The notes under the pieces are model-generated. The model saw nothing but the letters and a program-made list of their open reading frames with translations. It did no database searches and was not told the origin of the DNA. Positions 37,838-47,699 of a stretch of DNA of 64,000 bases are shown one piece after another. Source of the stretch: Pseudomonadota bacterium (GTDB taxonomy: Bacteria > Pseudomonadota > Alphaproteobacteria > Sneathiellales > Sneathiellaceae); assembly GCA_024743055.1 (NCBI GenBank), contig JANSXH010000012.1, forward strand, positions 1 through 64,000. The letters are read 5' to 3'. Position 1 is the stretch's first letter. Each line of letters opens with the position of its first letter. Made by a program: the position numbers and the translations under genes.

Positions 37838-38992
37838 TTAGATCTTTTCACCCCAAACTTCCCGGTTATTCTTTCTTAACACCTTGCGATGAGTTCGCAA
37901 CGTCAGGATATCTTCGAGGCCAGCCTCGGTCAGCAGTTGCTGAACAGACGCTTTTTGGGCCCCATCAACACCATCAAAGGCATCCTGTATGCGTTGCAGA
38001 AGAAATAAACGATAGGGGAGCACACCGACAGTCAGTTGATGGCCGCGCCAATCAAATTGACAGCTGCCGATCGCTCTCGCTTTTGGATCGCCGCCAACAA
38101 TGTCACCGGATTGCAGCTCAGGCTGAGCCGCAAGCCAGTCATTTGTGAAATTTGTAAAGGCACGGATTTCCGGCAGATAGTCTTCTGCGACTGTCCTGAA
38201 AAGGGCGATCAAGGTTGGTGGGATGTCATCCTCTGGCAACAGGGCTTCAGGCATATCGACAAATTCGGACATATCCGCCGTGTAGGAATTCATCCGCTCG
38301 GTCCAGCGAAAAACTGCCGGTGCAATCTGCTTCATTAGGGTGGCCGGGTAGGGATCCCGGCCCAGATGAGCAAAGAGGGCCGCGATAAGCCCATAATCAC
38401 CAATGGTCGGGATGCCTCCCAATAGGTATGGATGAAGCGTGAAATGGACATTGAGTTGCTTGAGAAAGCTCTCATAGGCCGTTTCAATATCCGGAATGGT
38501 CTCCGCCGTCACGCCGAACATCACAGCGGCACCGCGCATTCGGCTCGTAGATTTCACCACTATTTCCTGCCTTTCTTCCTTCGATAGGTTTGGAAGACGA
38601 AACAGACCGAACTGGTCTTCGATAAATTCCTTGTTCGTTTCATCGAAATTCCAGCGGTAATGCATGGCGGGCCGAAGAAGGCCTTCACCGCCAAAAAGTT
38701 CAAAAATTAAGGAGGTGATCAATTGGCGTCCGGTCTTTGGATAGGCTGAAATCCGGGCCTTTCCCGCATTTTCAAACCAATCAATGATGTCCGTGCCGTC
38801 TTGAATCAACTCCCCATCCGGTGTTTTCAGAACGGGAATAATCCATCGGCCGATCTTCGGCATTACCTCTTTTTCATAGTCGGGATGTCCTGCGGTCACT
38901 TCCTGAAAGTCAATTCTTTGTTTGATGAGATAGGACCGCGCTTTCCCTGAATAAAGAGAATGGGGCATGGCATAGAGTGTAAAGGGCGTCAT
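37838..38992 (-). CDS. Glutathione S-transferase family protein with an extended C-terminus
   Basis: 384 residues, longer than a standard GST (about 200-220). The thioredoxin-like N-terminal domain is visible in FTLYAMPHSLYSGKARSYLIKQRIDF and PVLKTPDGELIQDGTDIIDWFEN. The helical C-terminal domain (LHPYLLGGIPTIGDYGLIAALFAHLGRDPYP) is followed by about 120 extra residues without a recognised domain. The active-site position (SLYSGKAR) has Ser/Tyr candidates. Substrate unknown. It is divergent from the N-formylglutamate amidohydrolase gene. Confidence 0.85.
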   Translation of the reverse strand: MTPFTLYAMPHSLYSGKARSYLIKQRIDFQEVTAGHPDYEKEVMPKIGRWIIPVLKTPDGELIQDGTDIIDWFENAGKARISAYPKTGRQLITSLIFELFGGEGLLRPAMHYRWNFDETNKEFIEDQFGLFRLPNLSKEERQEIVVKSTSRMRGAAVMFGVTAETIPDIETAYESFLKQLNVHFTLHPYLLGGIPTIGDYGLIAALFAHLGRDPYPATLMKQIAPAVFRWTERMNSYTADMSEFVDMPEALLPEDDIPPTLIALFRTVAEDYLPEIRAFTNFTNDWLAAQPELQSGDIVGGDPKARAIGSCQFDWRGHQLTVGVLPYRLFLLQRIQDAFDGVDGAQKASVQQLLTEAGLEDILTLRTHRKVLRKNNREVWGEKI

Positions 38993-39186
38993 TGGAAGGT
39001 CCGTAGCAGTGCGAAGGGAATGTTCTTGTTATTTTCGGAAAGCATATCTTCGGCATTTCAGAAAGTCCACGTTGCCCTTCTCACAATGTAGACATCTTAG
39101 GTTTATCAGGCTCAGAAAATAGTGTCAGTTTTGAAGGAACTGGGATATTGTCTCCGACCGGAATTACAAACTTTATTTATTGCCCT

Positions 39187-39966
39187 ATGCCTGACCAAAA
39201 CTTTCCCACATTTGACGTACAACATGCCGATAGCCCGAACAGGCTTTTATTTACCGTTGACCATGCGAGCCGTCACATTCCTGAGGAATATGACAATCTT
39301 GGCCTGACGGATATCTCTGTCCTGCATCGACACATTGCTTGGGACATTGGTATCGAAGATGTGACGCGCCGTTTGTCGGATAAGCTCCAGGGCACGGCTA
39401 TCTATGCCAGATTTTCCAGGCTGCTTCTCGATGCCAACCGGTATCCCACAGATAACGCCTTGATACCTGAGATGAGCGATGGCATCGAAGTTCCTGCGAA
39501 TAAAGGAATAACTTTAAATGATCGGGAACAGCGGATAGAAAAGTATTTTCATCCTTATCACAGCGCCATCACGGGTTTGCTTGATGAAAAGATTGCTCAA
39601 CATCAGGAGCCGCTTTTGATCTCAATGCATAGCTTTACCCCGGTGATGAATGATTTCGAGCGTCCCTGGCATATTGGGATTCTATGGGATCAGGATGATC
39701 GGATCGCGGCGCCAATGCTGGAATTTTTGCGTCAAAACAGTTCGTTGGTGGTTGGCGATAATGAGCCATATTCTGCCCGTGACCCTTTGGGATACACTAT
39801 GTCGGCTCATGGTACGGACCGCAATGTCCCGCATGTGGCCATTGAAATTCGCCAGGATCTGATCGATACCCATCAAGGAGCTGAGAAATGGGCCTGTATC
39901 ATGGCGGATGTCGTTTCTCATGTGATGGGGTTGAGCACTTTGCCTAAAACGGGAACTACCGTATAA
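39187..39966 (+). CDS. N-formylglutamate amidohydrolase family protein
   Basis: 259 residues from the ATG at 39187 (MPDQNFPTFDVQHADSPNR); the track start at 39148 precedes it. FTVDHASRHIPEEY, HIAWDIGIEDVTRRLS, LLISMHSFTPVM and PHVAIEIRQDLI match the FGase family (PF05013), which hydrolyses N-formylglutamate or related N-acyl amino acids. No other hut genes are present, so a role in histidine degradation cannot be assumed. The YbdK-like ligase gene starts 38 bases downstream, probably in the same transcript. Confidence 0.9.
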   Translation: MPDQNFPTFDVQHADSPNRLLFTVDHASRHIPEEYDNLGLTDISVLHRHIAWDIGIEDVTRRLSDKLQGTAIYARFSRLLLDANRYPTDNALIPEMSDGIEVPANKGITLNDREQRIEKYFHPYHSAITGLLDEKIAQHQEPLLISMHSFTPVMNDFERPWHIGILWDQDDRIAAPMLEFLRQNSSLVVGDNEPYSARDPLGYTMSAHGTDRNVPHVAIEIRQDLIDTHQGAEKWACIMADVVSHVMGLSTLPKTGTTV

Positions 39967-40004
39967 ATGAGTGGCAGGGTGAGTGCGACAGGGGGAAGAT
40001 AACA

Positions 40005-41147
40005 ATGAGTTTGCAAGAGCCGAGTTTTACCATTGGCATTGAAGAAGAATATCTTCTCGTCGATTTGGAGACCCGGGAGCTGGCGCAAGAGCCCTCCGAT
40101 GATATCTTGAGCGAATGCCAAAAACGTCTCCCCGATCATATCGTTACGCCTGAATTCCTTCGCTCCCAACTCGAAATTGGCACGCGGGTTTGCAAAAATA
40201 TCAGTGAAGCCCGAGAGGCGCTGCAAGAGTTACGCGGTACTGTATCTGAAGTAGCTCAAAAGAAGGGTCTGGGGCTTATGGCGTCGTCAGTCCATCCTTT
40301 TGCCGATTGGCATGGTCTGAAGCACACGCCGAAGGAGCGATACGACATCATTGCCCGGGATATGCAGGCGACGGTGAGGCGTATGATGATCTGCGGCATG
40401 CATGTCCATTGCGCCATCGAGGATCAGGAGCTGCGCATTGACCTGATGAACCAGGCCACATATTTTCTGCCACATCTTCTAGCCCTTAGTACGTCCTCCC
40501 CCTTCTGGCGCGGTGAAGAGAGCGGGTTAAAGTCCTATCGGGTCACAGTTTTTGACGCGTTGCCGCGTACCGGCCTGCCAGACCGTTTCGAAAGTTTTGG
40601 TGAGTTTGAGCGACTTGTTGATACGATGGTGGAAGCCAATGCCATTGAAGACGGTTCGAAGTTATGGTGGGATTTGCGTCCTTCGTCCAAATATCCGACC
40701 CTTGAAATGCGCCTGACGGATGTCTGTCCGTTACTTGAGGACAGTCTGACGATTGCGGCTCTGTTTTCCTGTGTGCTCAGGATGCTGTATCGGCTGCGTC
40801 GCAATAACCAGAGGTGGCGGATTTATCCGCAGACTCTGGTCGAAGAAAATCGCTGGATCGGCCAGCGATTTGGGGTTGATGGAAAGCTTGTAGATTTTGG
40901 AATCCCAGCACCTGTGCCAATGGCGGAGCTGATTGACGAAATTATTGGTCTGACAGCGGAGGACGCAGAATTTTTAGGGTGTGAAAAAGAAGTCCAGCAT
41001 GCGCGCGAGATTGTCCGCCGGGGAACTTCCGCCGATCGGCAATTGGCTCTTTACAGAGATTGCGTTGGCAAGGGGGAAAAGCCCAAGGACGCCTTAGTGA
41101 AAGTTGTTGACCAGGTCTTGAAAGAAACGGTCTCTGGCATAAACTAG
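40005..41147 (+). CDS. Carboxylate-amine ligase, YbdK/GCS2 family
   Basis: A 380-residue member of the glutamate-cysteine ligase type 2 family. The N-terminal FTIGIEEEYLLVD, the block MASSVHPFADW, the catalytic-core segment GMHVHCAIEDQELRIDLMNQ and WWDLRPSSKYPTLEMRLTDVCP are all typical. YbdK proteins have weak gamma-glutamyl-cysteine ligase activity, and the natural substrate is unsettled. The ribosome-binding site is GGGGGAAG. Adjacency to the FGase-family gene suggests joint work on acyl- or glutamyl-amide bonds. Confidence 0.92.
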   Translation: MSLQEPSFTIGIEEEYLLVDLETRELAQEPSDDILSECQKRLPDHIVTPEFLRSQLEIGTRVCKNISEAREALQELRGTVSEVAQKKGLGLMASSVHPFADWHGLKHTPKERYDIIARDMQATVRRMMICGMHVHCAIEDQELRIDLMNQATYFLPHLLALSTSSPFWRGEESGLKSYRVTVFDALPRTGLPDRFESFGEFERLVDTMVEANAIEDGSKLWWDLRPSSKYPTLEMRLTDVCPLLEDSLTIAALFSCVLRMLYRLRRNNQRWRIYPQTLVEENRWIGQRFGVDGKLVDFGIPAPVPMAELIDEIIGLTAEDAEFLGCEKEVQHAREIVRRGTSADRQLALYRDCVGKGEKPKDALVKVVDQVLKETVSGIN

Positions 41148-41175
41148 TAGATAGGATAGAGAAAAGAGGCACAAA

Positions 41176-41472
41176 ATGACTGATCAGGAAACGTTAGAGC
41201 TTGAGGCTGCCGCCTTCCGCCGGTTGCGGGACCATTTACGCAACCGCACCGATGTCCAAAATATTGATTTAATGAACCTTTCCGGCTTTTGCCGTAACTG
41301 CTTGTCCAATTGGTATATGGAAGCGGCTGCCGAGAAAGGCATTGAGATGGATAAGCTGGAAGCGCGCGAAATCGTTTATGGCATGCCTTTTCCGGAATGG
41401 AAAAGCAAATATCAGACCGAAGCAACGGCGGAACAGAAGGCGGCGTTCGAGGTTAACAAGCCGGATCACTAG
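41176..41472 (+). CDS. DUF1244 family protein
   Basis: 98 residues with the conserved DUF1244 core AAFRRLRDHLRNRTDVQNIDLMNLSGFCRNCLSNWYMEAA and GMPFPEWKSKYQ. The family is small, mostly proteobacterial, and of unknown function; the C-x2-C pair may bind metal. It lies 28 bases after the YbdK-like gene, so it is probably in the same transcript. Confidence 0.92.
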   Translation: MTDQETLELEAAAFRRLRDHLRNRTDVQNIDLMNLSGFCRNCLSNWYMEAAAEKGIEMDKLEAREIVYGMPFPEWKSKYQTEATAEQKAAFEVNKPDH

Positions 41473-41592
41473 GGCGACAAAAACAGACGATTTTTTTTAT
41501 TCTAGGCATGTACGTGCTGATCAGAATAATGCTACAAACCGGTTCCGGCAGGTGGCCGGGTAATCAGATTACTTCAGGATGAGGATTTCAGC

Positions 41593-41895
41593 ATGGCTGA
41601 CATTGGCGGTGTCGCAGCGGATCATTTGCGGTCTTATATTGAGCGGATTGAACGCTTGGAAGAAGAAAAAAAGGGACTGGCGGACGATATCAAGGAGATA
41701 TTTGCTGAGGCCAAGGGAACCGGCTTTGATGTCAAGGCAATGCGGGCCGTTCTAAGGTTACGCAAGATGGATAAGGCCGATTATCAGGAACAGGAATATA
41801 TGATCGACCTGTATAAGCATGCGCTTGGCATGGCCGATGAGGGCGCCGCGAATGACGATGGGGAGGAAGATCAGCCCGGAGCTGCTTCTTTCTAA
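41593..41895 (+). CDS. gapR: GapR nucleoid-associated protein (DUF2312)
   Basis: 100 residues of the former DUF2312 family. In Caulobacter, GapR binds overtwisted, AT-rich DNA ahead of replication and transcription machinery and stimulates type II topoisomerases. The body is helical: VAADHLRSYIERIERLEEEKKGLADDIKEIFAEAKGTGFDVKAMRAVLRLRKMDKADYQEQEYMIDLY. The last 15 residues are acidic and variable. The ribosome-binding site is AGGATGAGG. Its occurrence is a good marker of Alphaproteobacteria. Confidence 0.94.
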   Translation: MADIGGVAADHLRSYIERIERLEEEKKGLADDIKEIFAEAKGTGFDVKAMRAVLRLRKMDKADYQEQEYMIDLYKHALGMADEGAANDDGEEDQPGAASF

Positions 41896-41997
41896 CATCT
41901 CCCAGGGCTAACTAGTCCCTTGTATTTGTCGATACAATAATTAAGTGCAGATGAGTTATTGATACTTTCTTTAAAGTAGCGTTTCAGGGCGCCGAAT

Positions 41998-42249
41998 ATG
42001 AAGGAATTCTCTGCAGATGCTGCTGGATTTGCAGCGCTGACCCTATCGGAACTTATCTTGCAGCAATGCGTGATCAAGGGGCTGTTCACCCGCGCTGAGG
42101 CGCGGGAGCTCCTGGAAACTGCCTGTCAGAGGCACGAGGAAAACGCTGAGGGAGCTGATGAGAAAATCGCCCTGAATACCGAGGCGGCCTTTCTTTTGCG
42201 GTCTATGGGACGGGGGTTGAAGCCATTGCTCGCTGATCCAGAGGCCTGA
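41998..42249 (+). CDS. Hypothetical small protein
   Basis: An 83-residue acidic, mostly helical protein (MKEFSADAAGFAALTLSELILQQCVIKGLFTRAEARELLETACQRHEE). I recognise no family. It is plus strand, about 100 bases after gapR and 12 bases from the convergent DUF1272 gene. Codon use looks normal, which supports a real gene. Confidence 0.55.
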   Translation: MKEFSADAAGFAALTLSELILQQCVIKGLFTRAEARELLETACQRHEENAEGADEKIALNTEAAFLLRSMGRGLKPLLADPEA

Positions 42250-42261
42250 ATCCGCAATTTT

Positions 42262-42492
42262 CTATTTTTTAAGAACCCGTTTCGTGCTTGGCGGAAACTT
42301 CTCCAGCAAGGCCTCAGGACGGGTTGGGCGGATAACAAGATCACCTCCGCAGTTGGGGCAAATCCCTTTATGGACCGTGTCCGTACAATCGGAACAAAAT
42401 GTACATTCAAAGGTACAGATATAGGCGGTGACAGGTCCGCCATTTGGCAGGTCCTTGTCACAGCTCTCGCAATTGGGGCGTAATTCCAGCAT
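42262..42492 (-). CDS. DUF1272 zinc-ribbon-like protein
   Basis: A 76-residue cysteine-rich protein matching DUF1272: MLELRPNCESCDKDLPNGGPVTAYICTFECTFCSDCTDTVHKGICPNCGGDLVIRP. Four CxxC-type pairs would bind two zinc ions. The function is unknown. The larger minus-strand ORF at 42126-42518 in another frame is a shadow. Confidence 0.9.
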   Translation of the reverse strand: MLELRPNCESCDKDLPNGGPVTAYICTFECTFCSDCTDTVHKGICPNCGGDLVIRPTRPEALLEKFPPSTKRVLKK

Positions 42493-42579
42493 GGGCGGCT
42501 CTCCTCATCTGGACACATTAGAGGAGATATTTCTGATTCTATAGGTCCAATTTCACGATGACCTTAAGACCAATTTAGA

Positions 42580-45500
42580 TCACTCTGCCGCCTTGCTTTG
42601 GGGTTCTGGGTTGTGAAAGAGCGACATCAAATGGGCGAGTTCGCCCTCGAAGACGTCGAGAGCTTTTTCCTTCACGTGACCATATCCGCGTATCTGCATG
42701 GGCAGGGACGCAATTTCGACAGCGATATCGAAATTCTCAGCAGTCAGGCCCGCAAGGATCTCGTCGATTGTTTTTTGGAAGGAGACGATCAGAGCACGCT
42801 CTTTCTTGCGTTCTTCCATATAACCAAACGGATCAAGCGGAGTACCCCTGAGGCCCTTGAACTTGGCCAACGTGGAGAATGACTTCATCATCCAGGGACC
42901 ATATTCCTTCTTTTTCAAATGTCCTGTCTCAGGGTCCTTCTTTGAGAACAGAGGCGGGGCGAGATGGAATTTGAGCTTGTAATCCCCGTCCATCATGGTC
43001 TCGACCTTCTGCATGAAGCGATTGTCCGTATAGAGCCGGGCCACTTCATACTCATCCTTATACGCCATGACTTTGAACAGAGACCGGGCGACCGCTTCTG
43101 TGAGTGCCGTTGACCCAGGGTTAATTTCCTTTTCTCGGCTACTGACATTATTGATGACGGCGCCGAATTTACTTGCATACCGTTTGTTCTGATAATCCGT
43201 CAGGAACGCGACCCGACGGCTGAGGATGTCTTCAAGCTCTGTTGCCGGTGGCTCGATGGCAACGGGGCCTTTCAGGACTTCGACTTCTGCTTCCACTTTC
43301 TCAGGATCATGGGCCATCACCCGGCCCCAGGCAAAGGCCTTTTTGTTTGCGTCAATGGCGACACCGTTCAGTTCAATGGCCCTGAGTAGAGCATCTTCAG
43401 AGACGGGTACTAAGCCTTTCTGGAAGGCATAGCCCAGCATGAACAGGTTCGTTGCGATAGAGTCGCCCATCAATGTCGTGGCAATTTCGCTGGCATTGAT
43501 CAGGGAACAAGCATCAGCACCTACGGCATCGCGAATATGATCCAGGGTATCCTGCACCGGGAAAGGAGCATCCGGGTTCAGAGTAAAATCCATGGTCGGG
43601 GCGGGATGGGCATTGACCACCGCATGGGCAATCCCGACATCCAACTTGGCCAGAGAATCATAGGAGCCGGACACGACCATATCGCAACCAATGAGAAGAT
43701 CGGCACGTCCTGCCGGGATTCGCACGGCATTGATATGTTCAGGCGTTGGTGCGATCTGAACATGGCTGGTAACCGCGCCGCCTTTTTGGGCGAGGCCGGC
43801 CTGATCCAAAACCGAAATCCCTTTACCTTCAAGATGAGCGGCCATGCCAACAAGGGCACCGATTGTAACAACACCGGTTCCACCAATACCGGTGATCAGA
43901 ATACGATAGGGGTGCTCCAACTCCCGCTCCGCAGGTTGGGGAACGCCTTCAGCCGGATTTTCAGCCGCGCTCGGTGTCGCTTTTCTAAGCTCTCCGCCCT
44001 CGATGGTCACAAAGCTCGGGCAGAAGCCTTTAACGCAGGAAAAATCCTTGTTACAGCTGGATTGGTTGATTGTCCGCTTGCGGCCAAATTCTGTCTCGAG
44101 CGGCTCAACTGACAGGCAGTTTGATTTAACCGAACAGTCACCGCAGCCTTCACAGACCAGATCATTGATCATCACCCGTTTGGCAGGGTCAGGGAAGGTG
44201 CCGCGCTTGCGCCGACGGCGTTTTTCCGCCGCGCAGGTCTGATCATAAAGCATGATTGAGACGCCTTCGACTTCCCGCAGCTCCTTCTGGACTTTGTCCA
44301 ACTCATCACGGTGATGGAAAGTTGTCCCTTTTGGCCAGTCAATGCCGGAGGGATATTTGTCAGGCTCATCAGAGACAATGCGAATAACCGAAACGCCTTC
44401 ACCGGCAACCTGTTGAGCGATTTGCCAGGGGGTGAGTTGATCCTCGAGCGGCTGGCCACCGGTCATGGCAACGGCGTCGTTATACAGGATTTTATAGGTA
44501 ATTGTCGCCTTGGCTGAAATGGCCTGACGGATGGCAAGCAAGCCGGAATGGTGATAGGTGCCATCGCCGAGATTGGCAAAGATATGCTTCTCATCCGTAA
44601 AATGCTGCTGACCGACCCAGGGAACACCTTCGCCGCCCATTTGGGTAAAAGTATCCGTGTTTCGGTCCATCCAGGTGACCATGAAATGACAACCGATCCC
44701 GGCTACGGCGCGACTTCCTTCGGGTACTACCGTTGAGGTGTTATGGGGGCAGCCGGAACAGTAAAACGGTGTCCGAACGAGTTTCGCCGGCGTTGCGTTC
44801 AGCTGCTTTTCCTTTTTGTCGAGGAAGGCAAGCCGGTTTTCAATGGACTCAGAGGTATAGAAACGACGGATACGAGCCGCAATCACTCTGGCAACTCGGG
44901 CCGGGGTCAGTTCTCCGGCTGAGGGCAGGATGTGGTTTTTGTCTTCGTCAAATTCACCAATAATGCGGGGGCGCACGTCTGTCTGCCAATTATAGAGCTG
45001 CTCTTTCATCTGGTTTTCGATGATGGCCCGCTTTTCTTCAATCACCAGGACTTCCTCAAGTCCCTCTGCAAAATGCCGGATGCCTTCCGGATCCAGCGGC
45101 CAGGGCATGCCGACTTTATAAACACTCAGGCCAATATCGGCCGCAAGCTCATCATTGATGCCAAGATCCCGAAGGGCCTGACGGACATCAAGATAGGATT
45201 TGCCGGTGGTGACGATGCCGAGACGACGCTTCGGTCCATCCATCACGACTCTGTCGACATTATTAGCCCGGGCAAAGCGGCGGGCCGCATAGATTTTTTG
45301 TTCGTTGAGGCGATATTCCTGCTCGAATCGATCATCATTGGGTCGGATATTAAGGCCGCCCTCCGGCAATTCATTTTCCGGCAGTACAAATGTGTTGCGG
45401 GTCGGTGATACATACACAGAGGCGCCGCCCTCAACGGTCTCGGAAATACATTTAAACCCAACCCAAAGCCCGGAATATCTAGACATTTCAATGCCTAAGA

Positions 45501-46050
45501 GGCCGTAATCAAGAATTTCCTGCACGCTCGACGGATGCAGAACAGGCATCATCCAGCCGGCAAATCCATGCTCACTTTGATGGGCGACGGAGGAGGACAC
45601 AATGCCATGGTCGTCTCCAGCTAGAGCGAGGACACCACCATATTTGGAAGTTCCTGCATTATTGGCGTGGCGGAAAACATCCCCTGTACGATCTACACCA
45701 GGTCCCTTGCCATACCAGAGACCAAAAACACCATCATATTTCGCGCCCTTGAACAGATTTAGTTGCTGACTGCCCCAAACTGCCGTAGCGGCGAGGTCTT
45801 CGTTGATGCCTGGCTCAAAATGAATTTCATTCTGTTCGAGTAGCGGCTTTGCTTTCCAAAGGGACTGGTCATAGCCAGCGAGGGGAGAACCCCGATAACC
45901 GGAGATAAATCCTGCAGTGTTCAGGCCAGCGGCTGTATCGCGAGCCTTCTGCATCAGTGGCAGGCGGACGAGTGCTTGGATGCCTGTCAGAAAGATTCGA
46001 CCCTCTTCCAGTTCATATTTATCATTCAGTGAAACGTTGGCCAATTGCAT
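42580..46050 (-). CDS. Indolepyruvate:ferredoxin oxidoreductase, fused alpha/beta form
   Basis: A 1156-residue single-chain 2-oxoacid:ferredoxin oxidoreductase. It oxidatively decarboxylates aryl pyruvates (indolepyruvate, phenylpyruvate) to acyl-CoA with thiamine diphosphate and reduces ferredoxin. The N-terminal half has the pyrimidine-domain and linker segments, then the TPP-binding region with CSGCPHNTST, MGGEGVPWVGQ and NLGDGTYHHSG. A 4Fe-4S motif follows (CEGCGDCSVKSNC), then the gamma-type domain GIGGTGVVTIGALVGMAAHLEGKGISVLDQAGLAQKGGAVTSHVQI. Length is normal for the alphaproteobacterial fused form. Transcribed alone. Confidence 0.95.
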   Translation of the reverse strand: MQLANVSLNDKYELEEGRIFLTGIQALVRLPLMQKARDTAAGLNTAGFISGYRGSPLAGYDQSLWKAKPLLEQNEIHFEPGINEDLAATAVWGSQQLNLFKGAKYDGVFGLWYGKGPGVDRTGDVFRHANNAGTSKYGGVLALAGDDHGIVSSSVAHQSEHGFAGWMMPVLHPSSVQEILDYGLLGIEMSRYSGLWVGFKCISETVEGGASVYVSPTRNTFVLPENELPEGGLNIRPNDDRFEQEYRLNEQKIYAARRFARANNVDRVVMDGPKRRLGIVTTGKSYLDVRQALRDLGINDELAADIGLSVYKVGMPWPLDPEGIRHFAEGLEEVLVIEEKRAIIENQMKEQLYNWQTDVRPRIIGEFDEDKNHILPSAGELTPARVARVIAARIRRFYTSESIENRLAFLDKKEKQLNATPAKLVRTPFYCSGCPHNTSTVVPEGSRAVAGIGCHFMVTWMDRNTDTFTQMGGEGVPWVGQQHFTDEKHIFANLGDGTYHHSGLLAIRQAISAKATITYKILYNDAVAMTGGQPLEDQLTPWQIAQQVAGEGVSVIRIVSDEPDKYPSGIDWPKGTTFHHRDELDKVQKELREVEGVSIMLYDQTCAAEKRRRRKRGTFPDPAKRVMINDLVCEGCGDCSVKSNCLSVEPLETEFGRKRTINQSSCNKDFSCVKGFCPSFVTIEGGELRKATPSAAENPAEGVPQPAERELEHPYRILITGIGGTGVVTIGALVGMAAHLEGKGISVLDQAGLAQKGGAVTSHVQIAPTPEHINAVRIPAGRADLLIGCDMVVSGSYDSLAKLDVGIAHAVVNAHPAPTMDFTLNPDAPFPVQDTLDHIRDAVGADACSLINASEIATTLMGDSIATNLFMLGYAFQKGLVPVSEDALLRAIELNGVAIDANKKAFAWGRVMAHDPEKVEAEVEVLKGPVAIEPPATELEDILSRRVAFLTDYQNKRYASKFGAVINNVSSREKEINPGSTALTEAVARSLFKVMAYKDEYEVARLYTDNRFMQKVETMMDGDYKLKFHLAPPLFSKKDPETGHLKKKEYGPWMMKSFSTLAKFKGLRGTPLDPFGYMEERKKERALIVSFQKTIDEILAGLTAENFDIAVEIASLPMQIRGYGHVKEKALDVFEGELAHLMSLFHNPEPQSKAAE

Positions 46051-46241
46051 GTCGGAGAGCTCCCGCTAATCTTCGATTAACTTAACCATAATATAAGATG
46101 TATAACAGCTTTTACAATAAAGGTCAATAATGCTGACATAAATTATTTCTTAGCTGTTTGATGTGAATTGTTTTTGACATTCCCTATCCACAAATGCTTT
46201 GAAGGAGAGGGAACTATGTCCTTGGACGTAAAGGAAAATTT

Positions 46242-47222
46242 ATGACTGTCTTGGTCACGGGAGCTGCGGGCTTCGTTGGAATGCATGTGTCACTGGCGTT
46301 GATGGCAGCTGGAGAGAAAGTCGTCGGGATTGATAATCTAAACGATTACTATGATGTCTCTCTCAAGCAGGCCCGCCTCGAAAAACTTGGAGCACATAAC
46401 GCGTTTGAGTTCTTTCAGTTGGACCTGAAGGATCGAGAAGTATTTTTCGACACGTTGCAAAAGGTTCCCGGAATTACAAAAATTGTACATCTGGCTGCCC
46501 AGGCTGGTGTGCGATACAGCATCGAACAACCGTTTAAATATGCAGATTCCAATCTCCTTGGATTCCTGACCATACTGGAATTCAGCCGCAATCTTGAAAA
46601 ACTGGAGCACTTGGTCTATGCCAGCTCCAGTTCCGTCTATGGCGGAAATAAAGAGCTTCCATATTCCGTTGATCAGTCCGTAGACAGGCCCGTCTCCTTA
46701 TATGCCGCGACTAAGAAGGCCAATGAGCTGATGGCCCATTCCTACGCTCATCTCTACGGGTTGCCCGTTACGGGGTTGCGATTCTTCACCGTCTACGGAC
46801 CCTGGGGACGTCCTGACATGGCCTATTGGACCTTTACAGAGAAGATCCTGAAGGGTGAAACCCTCCCAATTTTCAATCATGGTAAGATGAAACGGGATTT
46901 TACCTATATCGATGATATCGTGAATGGCGTCACGTCTGTTTTGGCCAACCCACCGATTGGCGCGGAAGGTAGCCCGCCATATCGGGTGTATAACATTGGC
47001 AATCATCGCTCTGAACCGCTGATGGGTCTGGTGGAAGCCCTGGAAAGTTCGTTGGGCGTGAAAGCCAAAACTGAAATGCTGCCAATGCAGGCGGGAGATG
47101 TAAAAGAAACCTTTGCGGATATTGACCCGATCCGTCGAGATGTGGGATATGAACCCACCACCTCCTTGAATGAGGGAATTCCCAAATTCGTCGCGTGGTA
47201 CAAGGATTACTTCAAGGGTTAG
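46242..47222 (+). CDS. NAD-dependent epimerase (UDP-glucuronate 4-epimerase type)
   Basis: A 326-residue extended SDR. The Rossmann start TGAAGFVGMHVSLALMAAGEKVVGIDNLNDYYDVSLKQARLEKL, with its long loop after strand 2, is characteristic of UDP-GlcA 4-epimerases (CapI/LpsL). The catalytic block is ASSSSVYGG with YAATKKANE (YxxxK), followed by GLRFFTVYGPWGRPDMA. It probably makes UDP-galacturonate for LPS or capsule. No other polysaccharide genes are adjacent. Confidence 0.92.
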   Translation: MTVLVTGAAGFVGMHVSLALMAAGEKVVGIDNLNDYYDVSLKQARLEKLGAHNAFEFFQLDLKDREVFFDTLQKVPGITKIVHLAAQAGVRYSIEQPFKYADSNLLGFLTILEFSRNLEKLEHLVYASSSSVYGGNKELPYSVDQSVDRPVSLYAATKKANELMAHSYAHLYGLPVTGLRFFTVYGPWGRPDMAYWTFTEKILKGETLPIFNHGKMKRDFTYIDDIVNGVTSVLANPPIGAEGSPPYRVYNIGNHRSEPLMGLVEALESSLGVKAKTEMLPMQAGDVKETFADIDPIRRDVGYEPTTSLNEGIPKFVAWYKDYFKG

Positions 47223-47228
47223 CATTCG

Positions 47229-47699
47229 ATGTCGAAGCCATTCGATATAAATCAGATACAAAATATAATTGATACGGGCATTCCCCATTGCTCAGAAATT
47301 GGTGTCAAAGTGCATGAGATGGACGACGACGGGGTAACGTTCAGTTTGCCCTATCAGGAGCGATTTGCCGGAAATCCGGTCAATGGCATCCTCCATGGTG
47401 GCATCATCACCACGTTAATTGATACAGCAGCAGGCATGTGTATTTACGCACGGGTAAAAAAGTATTTGCCCATCGCTACCTTGGACCTCAGGATCGATTA
47501 TCTGAAACCTGCGACGCCGGGTCTGGAACTATTTACCCGGGCAACCTGCTACAGAACGACCCGGCAGATCGCCTTTACTCGAGCTATTGCCTATCACACA
47601 GATCCGGATGACCCCGTCGCCAACAGCGTTGGGACCTTCATGCTGAAATCCTCTTCTACGAAACCTCTCGATGAGGTCTCTAAGGAAAAAGGAGAGTAA
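47229..47699 (+). CDS. PaaI-type hotdog thioesterase
   Basis: A 156-residue hotdog-fold acyl-CoA thioesterase with the PaaI motif NPVNGILHGGIITTLIDTAAGMCIYARV and strand DLRIDYLKPATPG. It is the first of two adjacent hotdog genes; the stop overlaps the next ATG (TAATG). It starts seven bases after the epimerase stop. Substrate unknown; related enzymes clear stalled CoA esters. Confidence 0.9.
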   Translation: MSKPFDINQIQNIIDTGIPHCSEIGVKVHEMDDDGVTFSLPYQERFAGNPVNGILHGGIITTLIDTAAGMCIYARVKKYLPIATLDLRIDYLKPATPGLELFTRATCYRTTRQIAFTRAIAYHTDPDDPVANSVGTFMLKSSSTKPLDEVSKEKGE